Made by a program: the position numbers and the translations under genes. A model generated the notes under the pieces. The model ran no database searches, was not told where the DNA came from, and saw only the letters and a list, made by a program, of their open reading frames with translations. From JAAYXU01 sp050942555 (GTDB lineage: Bacteria; Bacillota; Clostridia; Christensenellales; UMGS416), in NCBI GenBank assembly GCA_050942555.1, contig JBMNNN010000017.1, forward strand, positions 1 through 22,381: a stretch of 22,381 bases of DNA. The letters are read 5' to 3'. Shown here piece after piece: positions 7,766 through 14,406 of the stretch. Position 1 is the first letter of the stretch. Each line of letters opens with the position of its first letter.

Positions 7766-8971
7766 TCAGGACTGCAGCCTCGACGCGATCTCGTCGATGA
7801 ACTCCGACGTATTCACGATCCGGGCGGTCTTTTCCGACAGCCGGGCCAGGTCGCCGGTCATCACGCCGTCCTCGATCGTGTCGAGCGCGGCCCGCTCCAG
7901 CCGCGCGGCGAACTGCGAGAGCGCGGGTATGCCGTCGATCTGCCCGCGGCGGCTCAGCGCGCCCGTCCACGCGAAGAGCGTCGCCATGGCGTTCGTGGAG
8001 GTCTGCTCCCCCCTGAGGTGCCGGTAGTAGTGCCGCGTCACCGTTCCGTGGGCCGCCTCGTACTCATAGCAGCCGTCGGGCGAAACCAGCACCGACGTCA
8101 TCATGGCCAGACTTCCGTATACCGTGGCCAGCATATCGCTCATCACGTCGCCGTCGTAGTTCCTGCATGCCCATATGAACCCGCCGTCGCTGCGCATGAC
8201 CCGGGCCACGGCGTCGTCGATGAGCATATAGCAGTAGTTGATGCCCGCCTGCGAAAACCGGTCGCGGTACCCGGTCTCGTATATGTCGCCAAACACATCC
8301 TTGAAGCGGTGATCGTATACCTTCGATATCGTGTCCTTCGCGCCGAACCAGAGATCCTGGCGCGCCTCCAGCGCGTACCGGAAGCAGGCATGCGCGAAGC
8401 TCGCGATGGACGCGTCGGTATTGTGCATACCCATCACGATGCCGTCTCCGTCGCTGAAGTCCCTGATCTCGCGGCGGGTCTGCGTCCCGTCGGCGTGGGT
8501 AATGACGAGCTCGGCGCGGTCGCCCTTCGCGACGCGCGTTTCGGCATTTGCGTATATGTCGCCGTAGGCATGGCGCGCGATCGTGATGGGCCGCGACCAG
8601 CGCTCTATCAGCGGGCGGATGTTGTTCACCATGATGGGCGCGCGGAACACGGTGCCGTCCAGGATGGCCCGGATCGTCGCGTTCGGGCTTTTCCACATCT
8701 TTTTAAGGCCGTATTCCTCGACGCGCTGGGCGTTCGGGGTGATGGTCGCGCACTTGACGCCCACGCCGTACCTGCGGATGGCCATGGCCGCGTCCACCGT
8801 CACCTGATCGTCGGTTTCGTCCCGGTTCCGGAGGCCCAGGTCGTAGTACTCAGTTTTCAGGTCGATATAAGGCAGCAGCAGCCGCTCCTTGATCATCGCC
8901 CATATGATGCGGGTCATCTCGTCCCCGTCCATCTCGACCAGCGGGGTTTTCATCGGTATGAGGTCGCGCAT
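7766..8971 (-). CDS. icd: NADP-dependent isocitrate dehydrogenase, eukaryotic type
   Basis: It oxidatively decarboxylates isocitrate to 2-oxoglutarate with NADP, supplying carbon skeletons for glutamate and NADPH. The 401-residue product belongs to the type II (eukaryotic-like) subfamily. It has KTPLVEMDGDEMTR near the N-terminus, TITPNAQR, the metal/substrate signature NYDGDVMSD (271-279) and the NADP-binding EAAHGTVTRHY segment (about 305-315) with Arg313. The ATG at 8971 has an AAGGAG site 8-9 bases upstream; a second Met six codons in is less well placed. The gene has its own promoter and terminator, so it is monocistronic. No citrate synthase or aconitase gene is in the window. Confidence 0.95.
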   Translation of the reverse strand: MRDLIPMKTPLVEMDGDEMTRIIWAMIKERLLLPYIDLKTEYYDLGLRNRDETDDQVTVDAAMAIRRYGVGVKCATITPNAQRVEEYGLKKMWKSPNATIRAILDGTVFRAPIMVNNIRPLIERWSRPITIARHAYGDIYANAETRVAKGDRAELVITHADGTQTRREIRDFSDGDGIVMGMHNTDASIASFAHACFRYALEARQDLWFGAKDTISKVYDHRFKDVFGDIYETGYRDRFSQAGINYCYMLIDDAVARVMRSDGGFIWACRNYDGDVMSDMLATVYGSLAMMTSVLVSPDGCYEYEAAHGTVTRHYYRHLRGEQTSTNAMATLFAWTGALSRRGQIDGIPALSQFAARLERAALDTIEDGVMTGDLARLSEKTARIVNTSEFIDEIASRLQS

Positions 8972-9002
8972 CCAATGCACTCCTTCGCTCGTTTTGCGTC
9001 TG

Positions 9003-9031
9003 ATTGTACCAGATTCTGCGCGGACGTACAA
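9003..9031 (-). promoter_or_regulatory. icd promoter
   Basis: The minus strand shows an extended -10, TGGTACAAT (hexamer TACAAT at 9003-9008), 17 bases from TTGTAC (9026-9031). Transcription would begin near 8996, leaving a leader of about 25 bases with the ribosome site. The -35 is weak, which is usual for extended -10 promoters. Confidence 0.5.
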
Positions 9032-9105
9032 CCGGGTTATACTATCAGCCCTAACCGCCAAGCAGCAGTAAGGTTTACCTTATATACTGATTGTGATTTG
9101 TTTGG

Positions 9106-9414
9106 TTACTTCAAGAAAAGCAGTTTGGTCACATAATACATAACCACAACGGCAACCGCTACCAATATGATTATTATGTCCCGTCTGGTTGGCCTGACTC
9201 CTGCGCTGTATTCAAGAACCGCTTTGACAACGATTCCGCCAAACATCATGATTTCCGCGATGACTGCAATCGGATAAAGTATGTTCAGCGCGGTTACGAT
9301 CCATGAAGCGTCAAAATACGCGTTATATAAAATGAATGCAATAGATAAAAGAATAACGCTAAGAACGATACCAATCCACGCAATGATTTTGCTGAACTTA
9401 ATTGCTTTTCGCAT
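9106..9414 (-). CDS. Small membrane protein of unknown function
   Basis: I do not recognise this 102-residue protein. It has a basic N-terminus (MRKAIKFSK) and three predicted membrane helices at about 10-30, 38-62 and 79-100, the last preceded by the basic loop RPTRRD. There are no catalytic motifs. The ATG at 9414 is preceded at some distance by AAGGGCGG, a modest ribosome site. A plausible promoter lies at 9477-9506, divergent from that of the AbrB-type gene. Lower GC than icd marks it as part of the islet. Its role could be tied to the adjacent ABC genes, but nothing in the sequence proves this. Confidence 0.6.
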   Translation of the reverse strand: MRKAIKFSKIIAWIGIVLSVILLSIAFILYNAYFDASWIVTALNILYPIAVIAEIMMFGGIVVKAVLEYSAGVRPTRRDIIIILVAVAVVVMYYVTKLLFLK

Positions 9415-9476
9415 ATCTGTTGTACCGCCCTTCAGTTCCTGGTGCCCACCCTTCTAATGCCGACAATAATGGTTAT

Positions 9477-9506
9477 AGTATACTTTATTACAGGGAATCC
9501 TGCAAA
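9477..9506 (-). promoter_or_regulatory. Promoter of the small membrane protein gene
   Basis: The minus strand has TATACT (9477-9482) and TTTGCA (9501-9506) separated by 18 bases. The hexamers match sigma-A consensus at five and four positions. It is divergent from the promoter at 9564-9592. Confidence 0.45.
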
Positions 9507-9563
9507 GCATTATGAATGACAGATTGCCTCACTTCGCAGCAGTTCACGGCAGAAAATATACTC

Positions 9564-9592
9564 TTGACGCATGATGCAAAGTAGTATATAAT
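9564..9592 (+). promoter_or_regulatory. Strong sigma-A promoter of the abrB-like/ABC gene pair
   Basis: TTGACG (9564-9569), 17 bases, then a perfect TATAAT (9587-9592). The predicted start is near 9599, giving a leader of about 45 bases that includes GGAGGTGG (9630-9637) before the ATG at 9644. This is the best consensus promoter in the window. Confidence 0.8.
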
Positions 9593-9643
9593 TTATATCA
9601 ATCATACAATTCTTACTTTTCTTACTATTGGAGGTGGTTAATC

Positions 9644-9868
9644 ATGACGAAACCAGAAGAGAAACACGCCTGGACTGTGAAAGTCGGTGAAAAAGGTCAG
9701 ATTGTCATTCCCAAAGAAGCCCGTGAGATATTTGACATCTCTCCTGGTGACACATTGATTTTGCTGGGAGATAAAAAACAAGGCATTGCAATCCCGCCAA
9801 AGAATATGTTCCTTACACTTGCCGCGCGTATATTTGGAGAATCGATTTCGGAGGCAGATATTGAATGA
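9644..9868 (+). CDS. AbrB/MazE/SpoVT-family DNA-binding regulator
   Basis: The 74-residue product has a swapped-hairpin AbrB domain over about residues 10-50. It shows the VGEKGQIVIPKEARE core, followed by FDISPGDTLILLGD and a short C-terminal tail. Proteins of this type bind DNA as dimers and often control an adjacent transporter or toxin gene. The start is supported by a strong GGAGGTGG site 6 bases upstream. The stop overlaps the ABC ATPase start as ATGA, so the two form a coupled pair, and the regulator probably governed that transporter. It looks intact although its partner is broken. Confidence 0.85.
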   Translation: MTKPEEKHAWTVKVGEKGQIVIPKEAREIFDISPGDTLILLGDKKQGIAIPPKNMFLTLAARIFGESISEADIE

Positions 9869-10293
9869 GTGCCATCAACATCACTAACCTAACCAAAAGA
9901 TATGGTTCGCTCACAGCGGTAGACAATGTGAGCCTGACTATTGAGAAAGGCGAATTATTTGCCCTTTTGGGTATGAACGGCGCAGGAAAAACCACTACCA
10001 TTAAAATGCTCTCGTGTCTCATCCGACCAACCGATGGCGATGCAGTTTTGCTGGGTGACAGCATTGTGGAAAATCCCAACGCTGTGAAGCAAAAATCCAA
10101 CGTGTCCCCACAGGAAACAGCGGTAGCGCCAAATTTAACCGTTCTGGAGAACCTGGAACTTATAGCGGGGATCTACGGACAGAATGCAGAAGCCCAAAAG
10201 AAAAGTGCAAAGCAGATGTCATTGCGTTTCGGTTTGGACGATGTACTGGGCAAAAAAGCCAAAAAGCTGTCGGGCGATGTGTCATACTCTTGA
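9865..10293 (+). pseudogene. ABC transporter ATP-binding protein, truncated at the signature motif
   Basis: The first 137 residues are a typical CcmA/NatA-type exporter ATPase: NLTKRYGSLTAVDNVSL, Walker A GMNGAGKT (36-43) and the Q-loop SPQ with Gln83. The frame then reaches KKLSG (134-137), the beginning of the LSGGQ signature, and changes to five unrelated residues and a stop. Walker B, D-loop and H-loop, roughly the C-terminal 40% or more of a normal 230-300 residue subunit, are missing. No permease follows. The product cannot form a working ATPase. The break coincides with the right edge of the low-GC islet. Confidence 0.85.
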
Positions 10294-10316
10294 CCGCACC
10301 GCGGGCATATTAGATC
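10278..10316 (-). pseudogene. Possible remnant of a zinc-ribbon gene after feoB
   Basis: Just past the feoB stop, and in the same minus-strand frame, the sequence reads DLICPRCGQEYDTS. The CxxCG-x-EYD pattern is common at the start of small zinc-ribbon proteins. A GAGGGG ribosome-like site precedes it, but only ATA or an out-of-frame ATG is available as a start. The reading then runs into the reverse of the truncated ABC gene. It may be a gene cut by the same event, or chance. Confidence 0.25.
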
Positions 10317-10319
10317 CCC

Positions 10320-12467
10320 TCACGCCAGCCCCAGCAGCCGCGCGGCGCTGGCTACGGCAAAGCATGCGGCGATACCGGCAAGGGTGGGCACAAGAAAAGA
10401 AATGAGCGTCCATTTGGCGCTTTGGGTCTCCTTCCCGATCGTCCAGCATGTGGTGCCGCAGGGCCAGTGCATCAGCGAAAAAAGCATCGCGCATACCGCC
10501 GTCAGCCAGGTCCAGCCGTTTTCAACGAGCAGCGAGCGCAGCGCATTGAGTGAGCCCGGCTCCAGCATGCTTCCGGCGGCGGTGTAGCTCATGATGATGA
10601 TGGGCACCACGATTTCGTTGGCGGGAAACCCCAGTATGAACGCCATCAGGATATACCCGTCGAGCCCGATCATCCGGGCGAAGGGGTCGAGAAACCCTGC
10701 GGCAATGCGAAGCAGACTGCTGCCCGCTACATGGATATTCGCCATAGCCCATATGACAAGGCCTGCGGGGGCGGCCACCATCACGGCCCTGCCCAGCACA
10801 AAGAGCGTCCGGTCAAAAAGGGAGCGCACGACGACCCGGCATACCTGCGGTTTCCGGTAGGGCGGCAGCTCCAGAGCGAAGGACGACGGTAGCCCCCTGA
10901 GTATAGTTCGGGAGAGGAACCGGGATACGAGCAGCGTCGCGCCGACTCCCAGCACGATGACGCCCGTCAGCATCAGCGCCGAGACCGCCGACTGGGCGGC
11001 GCCCGCAGCGTAGGCCGTAAAGAACATCGCGATAATCGCGATCAGGGTCGGGAAACGACCGTTGCAGGGAACAAAGCTGTTGGTAATGATCGCGATCAGC
11101 CGCTCCCGCGGCGAATCGATGATGCGGCAGCCGATGACCCCGGCGGCGTTGCATCCAAAGCCCATGCACATCGTGAGCGCCTGCTTACCGTGTGCGCAGG
11201 CATTCTGAAAAAATTTATCGAGATTAAACGCGATCCGGGGCAGGTATCCAAGATCCTCCAGCAGCGTAAAGAGCGGAAAGAAAATAGCCATCGGCGGCAG
11301 CATCACCGACACCACCCAGGCGACGGTGCGGTACACGCCGGTCACGAGCATGCCGTGCAGCCAGTCGGGAGCGCCAACCCGCGCGAACAAGCCGCCCAGC
11401 TGATCCTCGAGCCGAAAAAGGCCCCCGGCCAGCAGTTCCGACGGGTAATTCGCGCCGGAAATCGTAATCCACAGCACCAGACCGAGCAGCGCCACCATGA
11501 TGGGAATCCCAAGTGCCCGGGAGGTCAGCGCCCGGTCAATGCGCATATCGGTCTCGTTGTATCTGTGATCTTCGAATGTTACGGTCTTCCCGCTGATATC
11601 CTCGGCCGTTTTCACGATCCGGGACACCAGCGCGTCTCTGAGCACGGTATGATCAATTCCCGCCTGATCGAGCACCGCCCGGGCTTCCTGCAGCGCCCCG
11701 ACGACGGCCTCGTCGTCCAGCGGACGAAATCCCAGGTGTTCCTCGATGGCCCGCAGCAGCGCATCGTCGGCATCCAGCAGGCGAAGCGCCGTCCAGCGGC
11801 TGCTGAGCCGGTCGCCCAGTAAACGCCTGAGCGGCGGCTCCAGCAGCGCGACGGCCCTTTCGATCGCTTCGCCGTAACAGACCTTAAGGGCGGCCTCGCT
11901 GAAGTCCCCGGCGCAGACCCGCTGAACGGCGTCCATCAGCGCGTCTAGCCCCTGATTGTTCCGCGCGCTGGTGCCGATCACCGGTACTCCCAGCATCGCG
12001 GATAATTTTGAAAGATCGATCGTGATCTTTTTGCGCCGCGCCTCGTCGATGAGATTGACGCACACCACAACGCGGCTTGTCAGCTCCAGCGTCTGGAGCA
12101 CCAGATTGAGATTCCGCTCAAGACAGGTGGCGTCCACTACGATGACGACGGCGTCAGGGCCGCCAAAGCATATATAGTCCCGCGCGATCTCCTCTTCCAC
12201 GGAGTTTGCCATCAGCGAATATGTTCCCGGAAGATCCACGAGCAGGAAATCGCGCTTGTCATGGCGGCATTTGCCGCGGGCGTTCGCGACCGTTTTTCCC
12301 GGCCAGTTTCCCGTATGCTGTCGAAGTCCTGTGAGGCTATTAAATACTGTGCTTTTTCCCACATTGGGGTTGCCGCCCAGCGCCACCACGTAATCCCCTG
12401 CCGCCCGTCCGGCGCTTTCTTCCTGCACGTGAACCGCTTCGCCCGCGCTCTGACTGCCAAGTTCCAT
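10320..12467 (-). CDS. feoB: Ferrous iron transport protein B (FeoB)
   Basis: FeoB is the inner-membrane Fe(II) transporter with a cytoplasmic G-protein domain. The 715-residue product has G1 GNPNVGKS (32-39), G3 DLPG (78-81), G4 NLID (138-141) and a G5-like TSARNNQG near 166-173, then a helical spacer. The membrane part has two Gate-type repeats, marked by CMGFGCNAAGVIGCR and GFPANEIVVPII, and the conserved HWPCGTTCWTIGKET segment near the C-terminus. The ATG at 12467 is preceded by GGGAG 11 bases upstream and is the first Met after the feoA core. It pairs with feoA; no clear terminator follows, and the low-GC islet begins within 50 bases of the stop. Confidence 0.95.
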   Translation of the reverse strand: MELGSQSAGEAVHVQEESAGRAAGDYVVALGGNPNVGKSTVFNSLTGLRQHTGNWPGKTVANARGKCRHDKRDFLLVDLPGTYSLMANSVEEEIARDYICFGGPDAVVIVVDATCLERNLNLVLQTLELTSRVVVCVNLIDEARRKKITIDLSKLSAMLGVPVIGTSARNNQGLDALMDAVQRVCAGDFSEAALKVCYGEAIERAVALLEPPLRRLLGDRLSSRWTALRLLDADDALLRAIEEHLGFRPLDDEAVVGALQEARAVLDQAGIDHTVLRDALVSRIVKTAEDISGKTVTFEDHRYNETDMRIDRALTSRALGIPIMVALLGLVLWITISGANYPSELLAGGLFRLEDQLGGLFARVGAPDWLHGMLVTGVYRTVAWVVSVMLPPMAIFFPLFTLLEDLGYLPRIAFNLDKFFQNACAHGKQALTMCMGFGCNAAGVIGCRIIDSPRERLIAIITNSFVPCNGRFPTLIAIIAMFFTAYAAGAAQSAVSALMLTGVIVLGVGATLLVSRFLSRTILRGLPSSFALELPPYRKPQVCRVVVRSLFDRTLFVLGRAVMVAAPAGLVIWAMANIHVAGSSLLRIAAGFLDPFARMIGLDGYILMAFILGFPANEIVVPIIIMSYTAAGSMLEPGSLNALRSLLVENGWTWLTAVCAMLFSLMHWPCGTTCWTIGKETQSAKWTLISFLVPTLAGIAACFAVASAARLLGLA

Positions 12468-12744
12468 ATTTATATTCACTCCCGATTTGGCTGCCGATCT
12501 CCACCATGATTTTATGAGCCACGTCGCTTCGCAGGGCGATGACCGCGCCGCGGAACCGGTAGGCAGTCGGATCTCCCGAGGGACTTTTGAGCAGAGCCTC
12601 CACCTCTGTATCCGGTATAAGGCCCAGGTCAAGCAGCCGCCGCCTTACGCTGCCATCGGACACCAGCATCTTTACCTTCGCCCTGGCACCAACGGGCACC
12701 GTGTCGAGCGGGGCCAGGTTGGTTATGCCGCAGCGTTCCTCCAT
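12340..12744 (-). CDS. feoA: Ferrous iron transport protein A (FeoA), with an unusual overlapping tail
   Basis: FeoA is a small SH3-like cytoplasmic protein that assists FeoB. Residues about 8-83 match the family: LAPLDTVPVGARAKV, RRRLLDLGLIPDTEVE, GDPTAYRFRGAVIALR and HKIMVEI. Normal FeoA is about 75-85 residues, but this frame stays open for 134. Its last 50 or so residues are an arginine/glycine-rich out-of-frame reading of feoB, a 128-base overlap. A stop in another frame (TGA at 12476-12478) sits where a normal feoA would end, so a one-base indel near 12480-12500 is a real alternative. The start at 12744 has a GGGAG site 8-9 bases upstream. Confidence 0.85.
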   Translation of the reverse strand: MEERCGITNLAPLDTVPVGARAKVKMLVSDGSVRRRLLDLGLIPDTEVEALLKSPSGDPTAYRFRGAVIALRSDVAHKIMVEIGSQIGSEYKYGTWQSERGRSGSRAGRKRRTGGRGLRGGAGRQPQCGKKHSI

Positions 12745-12912
12745 CGTTACCAGCTCCCTTCCGCAGCGAAAGCGGAGAGTAGATATCCCTACACCTTATG
12801 TGAACCCGATAAAAGGGGTTCCCCGGATCACAAGCGGTCTTTGCCTGTCCGTCAGGGATTGGCGACGGCTTTCCCGGGCCGGGGCGATCGGCGCGGCCGG
12901 GCGCTCCCTTCC

Positions 12913-12948
12913 CCGCGCGGTTTATTAAAAACCACCCTCCGCGCGGTT
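12913..12948 (+). repeat. Direct repeat of CCGCGCGGTT at the operon promoter
   Basis: Two identical 10-base copies (12913-12922 and 12939-12948) lie 26 bases apart. Each contains the 8-bp palindrome CCGCGCGG. The second copy runs into the -35 hexamer of the promoter at 12947-12975. This could be a tandem operator; no regulator is identified. Confidence 0.4.
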
Positions 12949-12975
12949 GACTTTACCAGGTTCCGGAATTACAAT
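12947..12975 (+). promoter_or_regulatory. Promoter of the acyl-CoA operon
   Basis: TTGACT (12947-12952), 17 bases, then TACAAT (12970-12975), each one base from sigma-A consensus. The start would be near 12982, in a leader of about 45 bases that ends with GGGGAGG before the ATG at 13026. The start site is covered by the inverted repeat ATGGT-CAT-ACCAT (12980-12992). The rest of the divergent feoA-operon gap (12745-12912) shows no clear feoA promoter. Confidence 0.75.
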
Positions 12976-13025
12976 ATAAATGGTCATACCATATTACCAA
13001 TTCATCCGCATGGGGAGGTATTCAG

Positions 13026-14390
13026 ATGGAATGCGCGTCGATGATCGAAGAAATGGTGGCCAGGTCGCGGGCCGCGCAGCGGGCCATTGAGAACTGGACA
13101 CAGCAGCAGGCCGACGCGGCGGTGCGGGCCATCGCCAAAGCCGTATACGACAACGCCGAGCCGCTGGCCCGCATGGCGGTCGACGAGACCCGCATGGGCG
13201 TATACGAGCACAAGGTCGCCAAGAACAGGGGCAAAGCCCGCATCATTTGGATGAGCCTGAAGAACAGGCAGTCGGTCGGCGTGCTCCGCCGCGATCCCGT
13301 CACCGGCGTGACCGAGGTGGCAAAGCCGATGGGCGTTGTGGCGGCGGTAACGCCCTGCACGAACCCGATCGTCACGCCGATGTGCAACGCGATGTTTGCG
13401 CTCAAGTGCCGCAACAGCATCATCATCGCGCCCCATCCGCGTGCGAAGGCGTGCGCCAGGGCGGTGGTCGATCTCTGTAATAAGGCGCTGGCCGAACTGG
13501 GCGCGCCCGAGCATCTCATTCAGGCGATCGACGAGCCCACGGTGGAGCTGACAAACCTGCTCATGAAGGCCGCCGACGTGGTCATCGCGACGGGCGGCAT
13601 GGGGATGGTAAGAGCCGCGTATTCGAGCGGAAAGCCTTCGTTCGGCGTGGGCGCGGGCAACGTGCAGTGCATCGTGGACAGGGGCATGGATCCCGCCGAC
13701 GTTGCCGCCAAGGTCGTAGCCGGACGCATATTTGACAATGGGATCATCTGCTCGGCAGAGCAGACGCTCATCGCCCACGAGGACGACTTTGCGGCGCTGC
13801 GGGCGGCCTTTGAGGCCGAGGGAACGGTTCTCGTGACCCGGGACGACGAGAAAAGACGCCTGCGCGAGGCGATATTCCCCGGCGGCGCGGTGAACAAGCG
13901 GCTGGTGGGGCAGCCGGTATCGGCCATCGCCGACGCCGCGGATATCAGGATTCCCGAAGGAACCCGGATGCTGCTCGTCATGGCCGACGGGCCAGGGCGT
14001 GCGGATATCCTGTCGCACGAGAAGATGTGTCCGGTCGCCGCGGGCTATATCTATAAGACGTTCGAGGAGGCGGTGGACATCGCCGCGCTCAATCTCGAGG
14101 AGGAGGGCAGGGGCCACTCGGTGGCGATCCACTCGAACGACCGCGCCCACCTCGAATACGCCGCGGAGCGTCTGCCGGTCAGCCGCCTGCTGGTCAACCA
14201 GATCTGCGCGACGATGAACGGGGGCAGCTTCAATAACGGCTTCACCCCCACCACGACGCTGGGCTGCGGCACATGGGGCAACAACAGCATATCGGAAAAC
14301 CTCGACTTCACGCACCTTATGAACATCACCCGGATCGGGGAGTACAGGCCCGATAATCCCGTGCCCTCCGACGAGGAAATCTGGGCATAG
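13026..14390 (+). CDS. CoA-acylating aldehyde dehydrogenase (succinate-semialdehyde/sulfoacetaldehyde dehydrogenase-like)
   Basis: Enzymes of this family interconvert an aldehyde, CoA and NAD(P) with acyl-CoA and NAD(P)H. The 454-residue product resembles the CoA-dependent succinate-semialdehyde dehydrogenase of Clostridium kluyveri along its whole length. Conserved segments include VAKPMGVVAAVTPCTNP, NSIIIAPHPRAK, DVVIATGGMGMVRAAYSSG and the catalytic DNGIICSAEQ with Cys242. NGGSFNNGF, TTTLGCGTWGNNSISEN and a PSDEEIWA end complete the match. The related sulfoacetaldehyde dehydrogenase SauS has the same fold, so the substrate is open. The start has GGAGG 7 bases upstream. It is the first gene of the operon, 16 bases before the ligase beta gene. 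I withhold a symbol because the kluyveri name (sucD) clashes with that of the ligase alpha subunit. Confidence 0.85.
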   Translation: MECASMIEEMVARSRAAQRAIENWTQQQADAAVRAIAKAVYDNAEPLARMAVDETRMGVYEHKVAKNRGKARIIWMSLKNRQSVGVLRRDPVTGVTEVAKPMGVVAAVTPCTNPIVTPMCNAMFALKCRNSIIIAPHPRAKACARAVVDLCNKALAELGAPEHLIQAIDEPTVELTNLLMKAADVVIATGGMGMVRAAYSSGKPSFGVGAGNVQCIVDRGMDPADVAAKVVAGRIFDNGIICSAEQTLIAHEDDFAALRAAFEAEGTVLVTRDDEKRRLREAIFPGGAVNKRLVGQPVSAIADAADIRIPEGTRMLLVMADGPGRADILSHEKMCPVAAGYIYKTFEEAVDIAALNLEEEGRGHSVAIHSNDRAHLEYAAERLPVSRLLVNQICATMNGGSFNNGFTPTTTLGCGTWGNNSISENLDFTHLMNITRIGEYRPDNPVPSDEEIWA

Positions 14391-14406
14391 CGGGAAGGAG
14401 ATCGCG

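Larger units (their letters stand above)
9061..10276. other. Low-GC islet of probable foreign origin
   Basis: Base composition drops visibly from the GC-rich style of icd and feoB to roughly balanced or AT-rich DNA, with different codon preference (many A/T-ending codons). The stretch holds a small membrane protein, an AbrB-type regulator and an ABC ATPase that stops at its signature motif. The right edge is sharp: ABC similarity ends at about 10276 and GC-rich DNA resumes. No transposase, integrase, tRNA or flanking direct repeat is visible. It may be a transferred fragment trimmed by deletion, or an assembly join. Confidence 0.55.
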
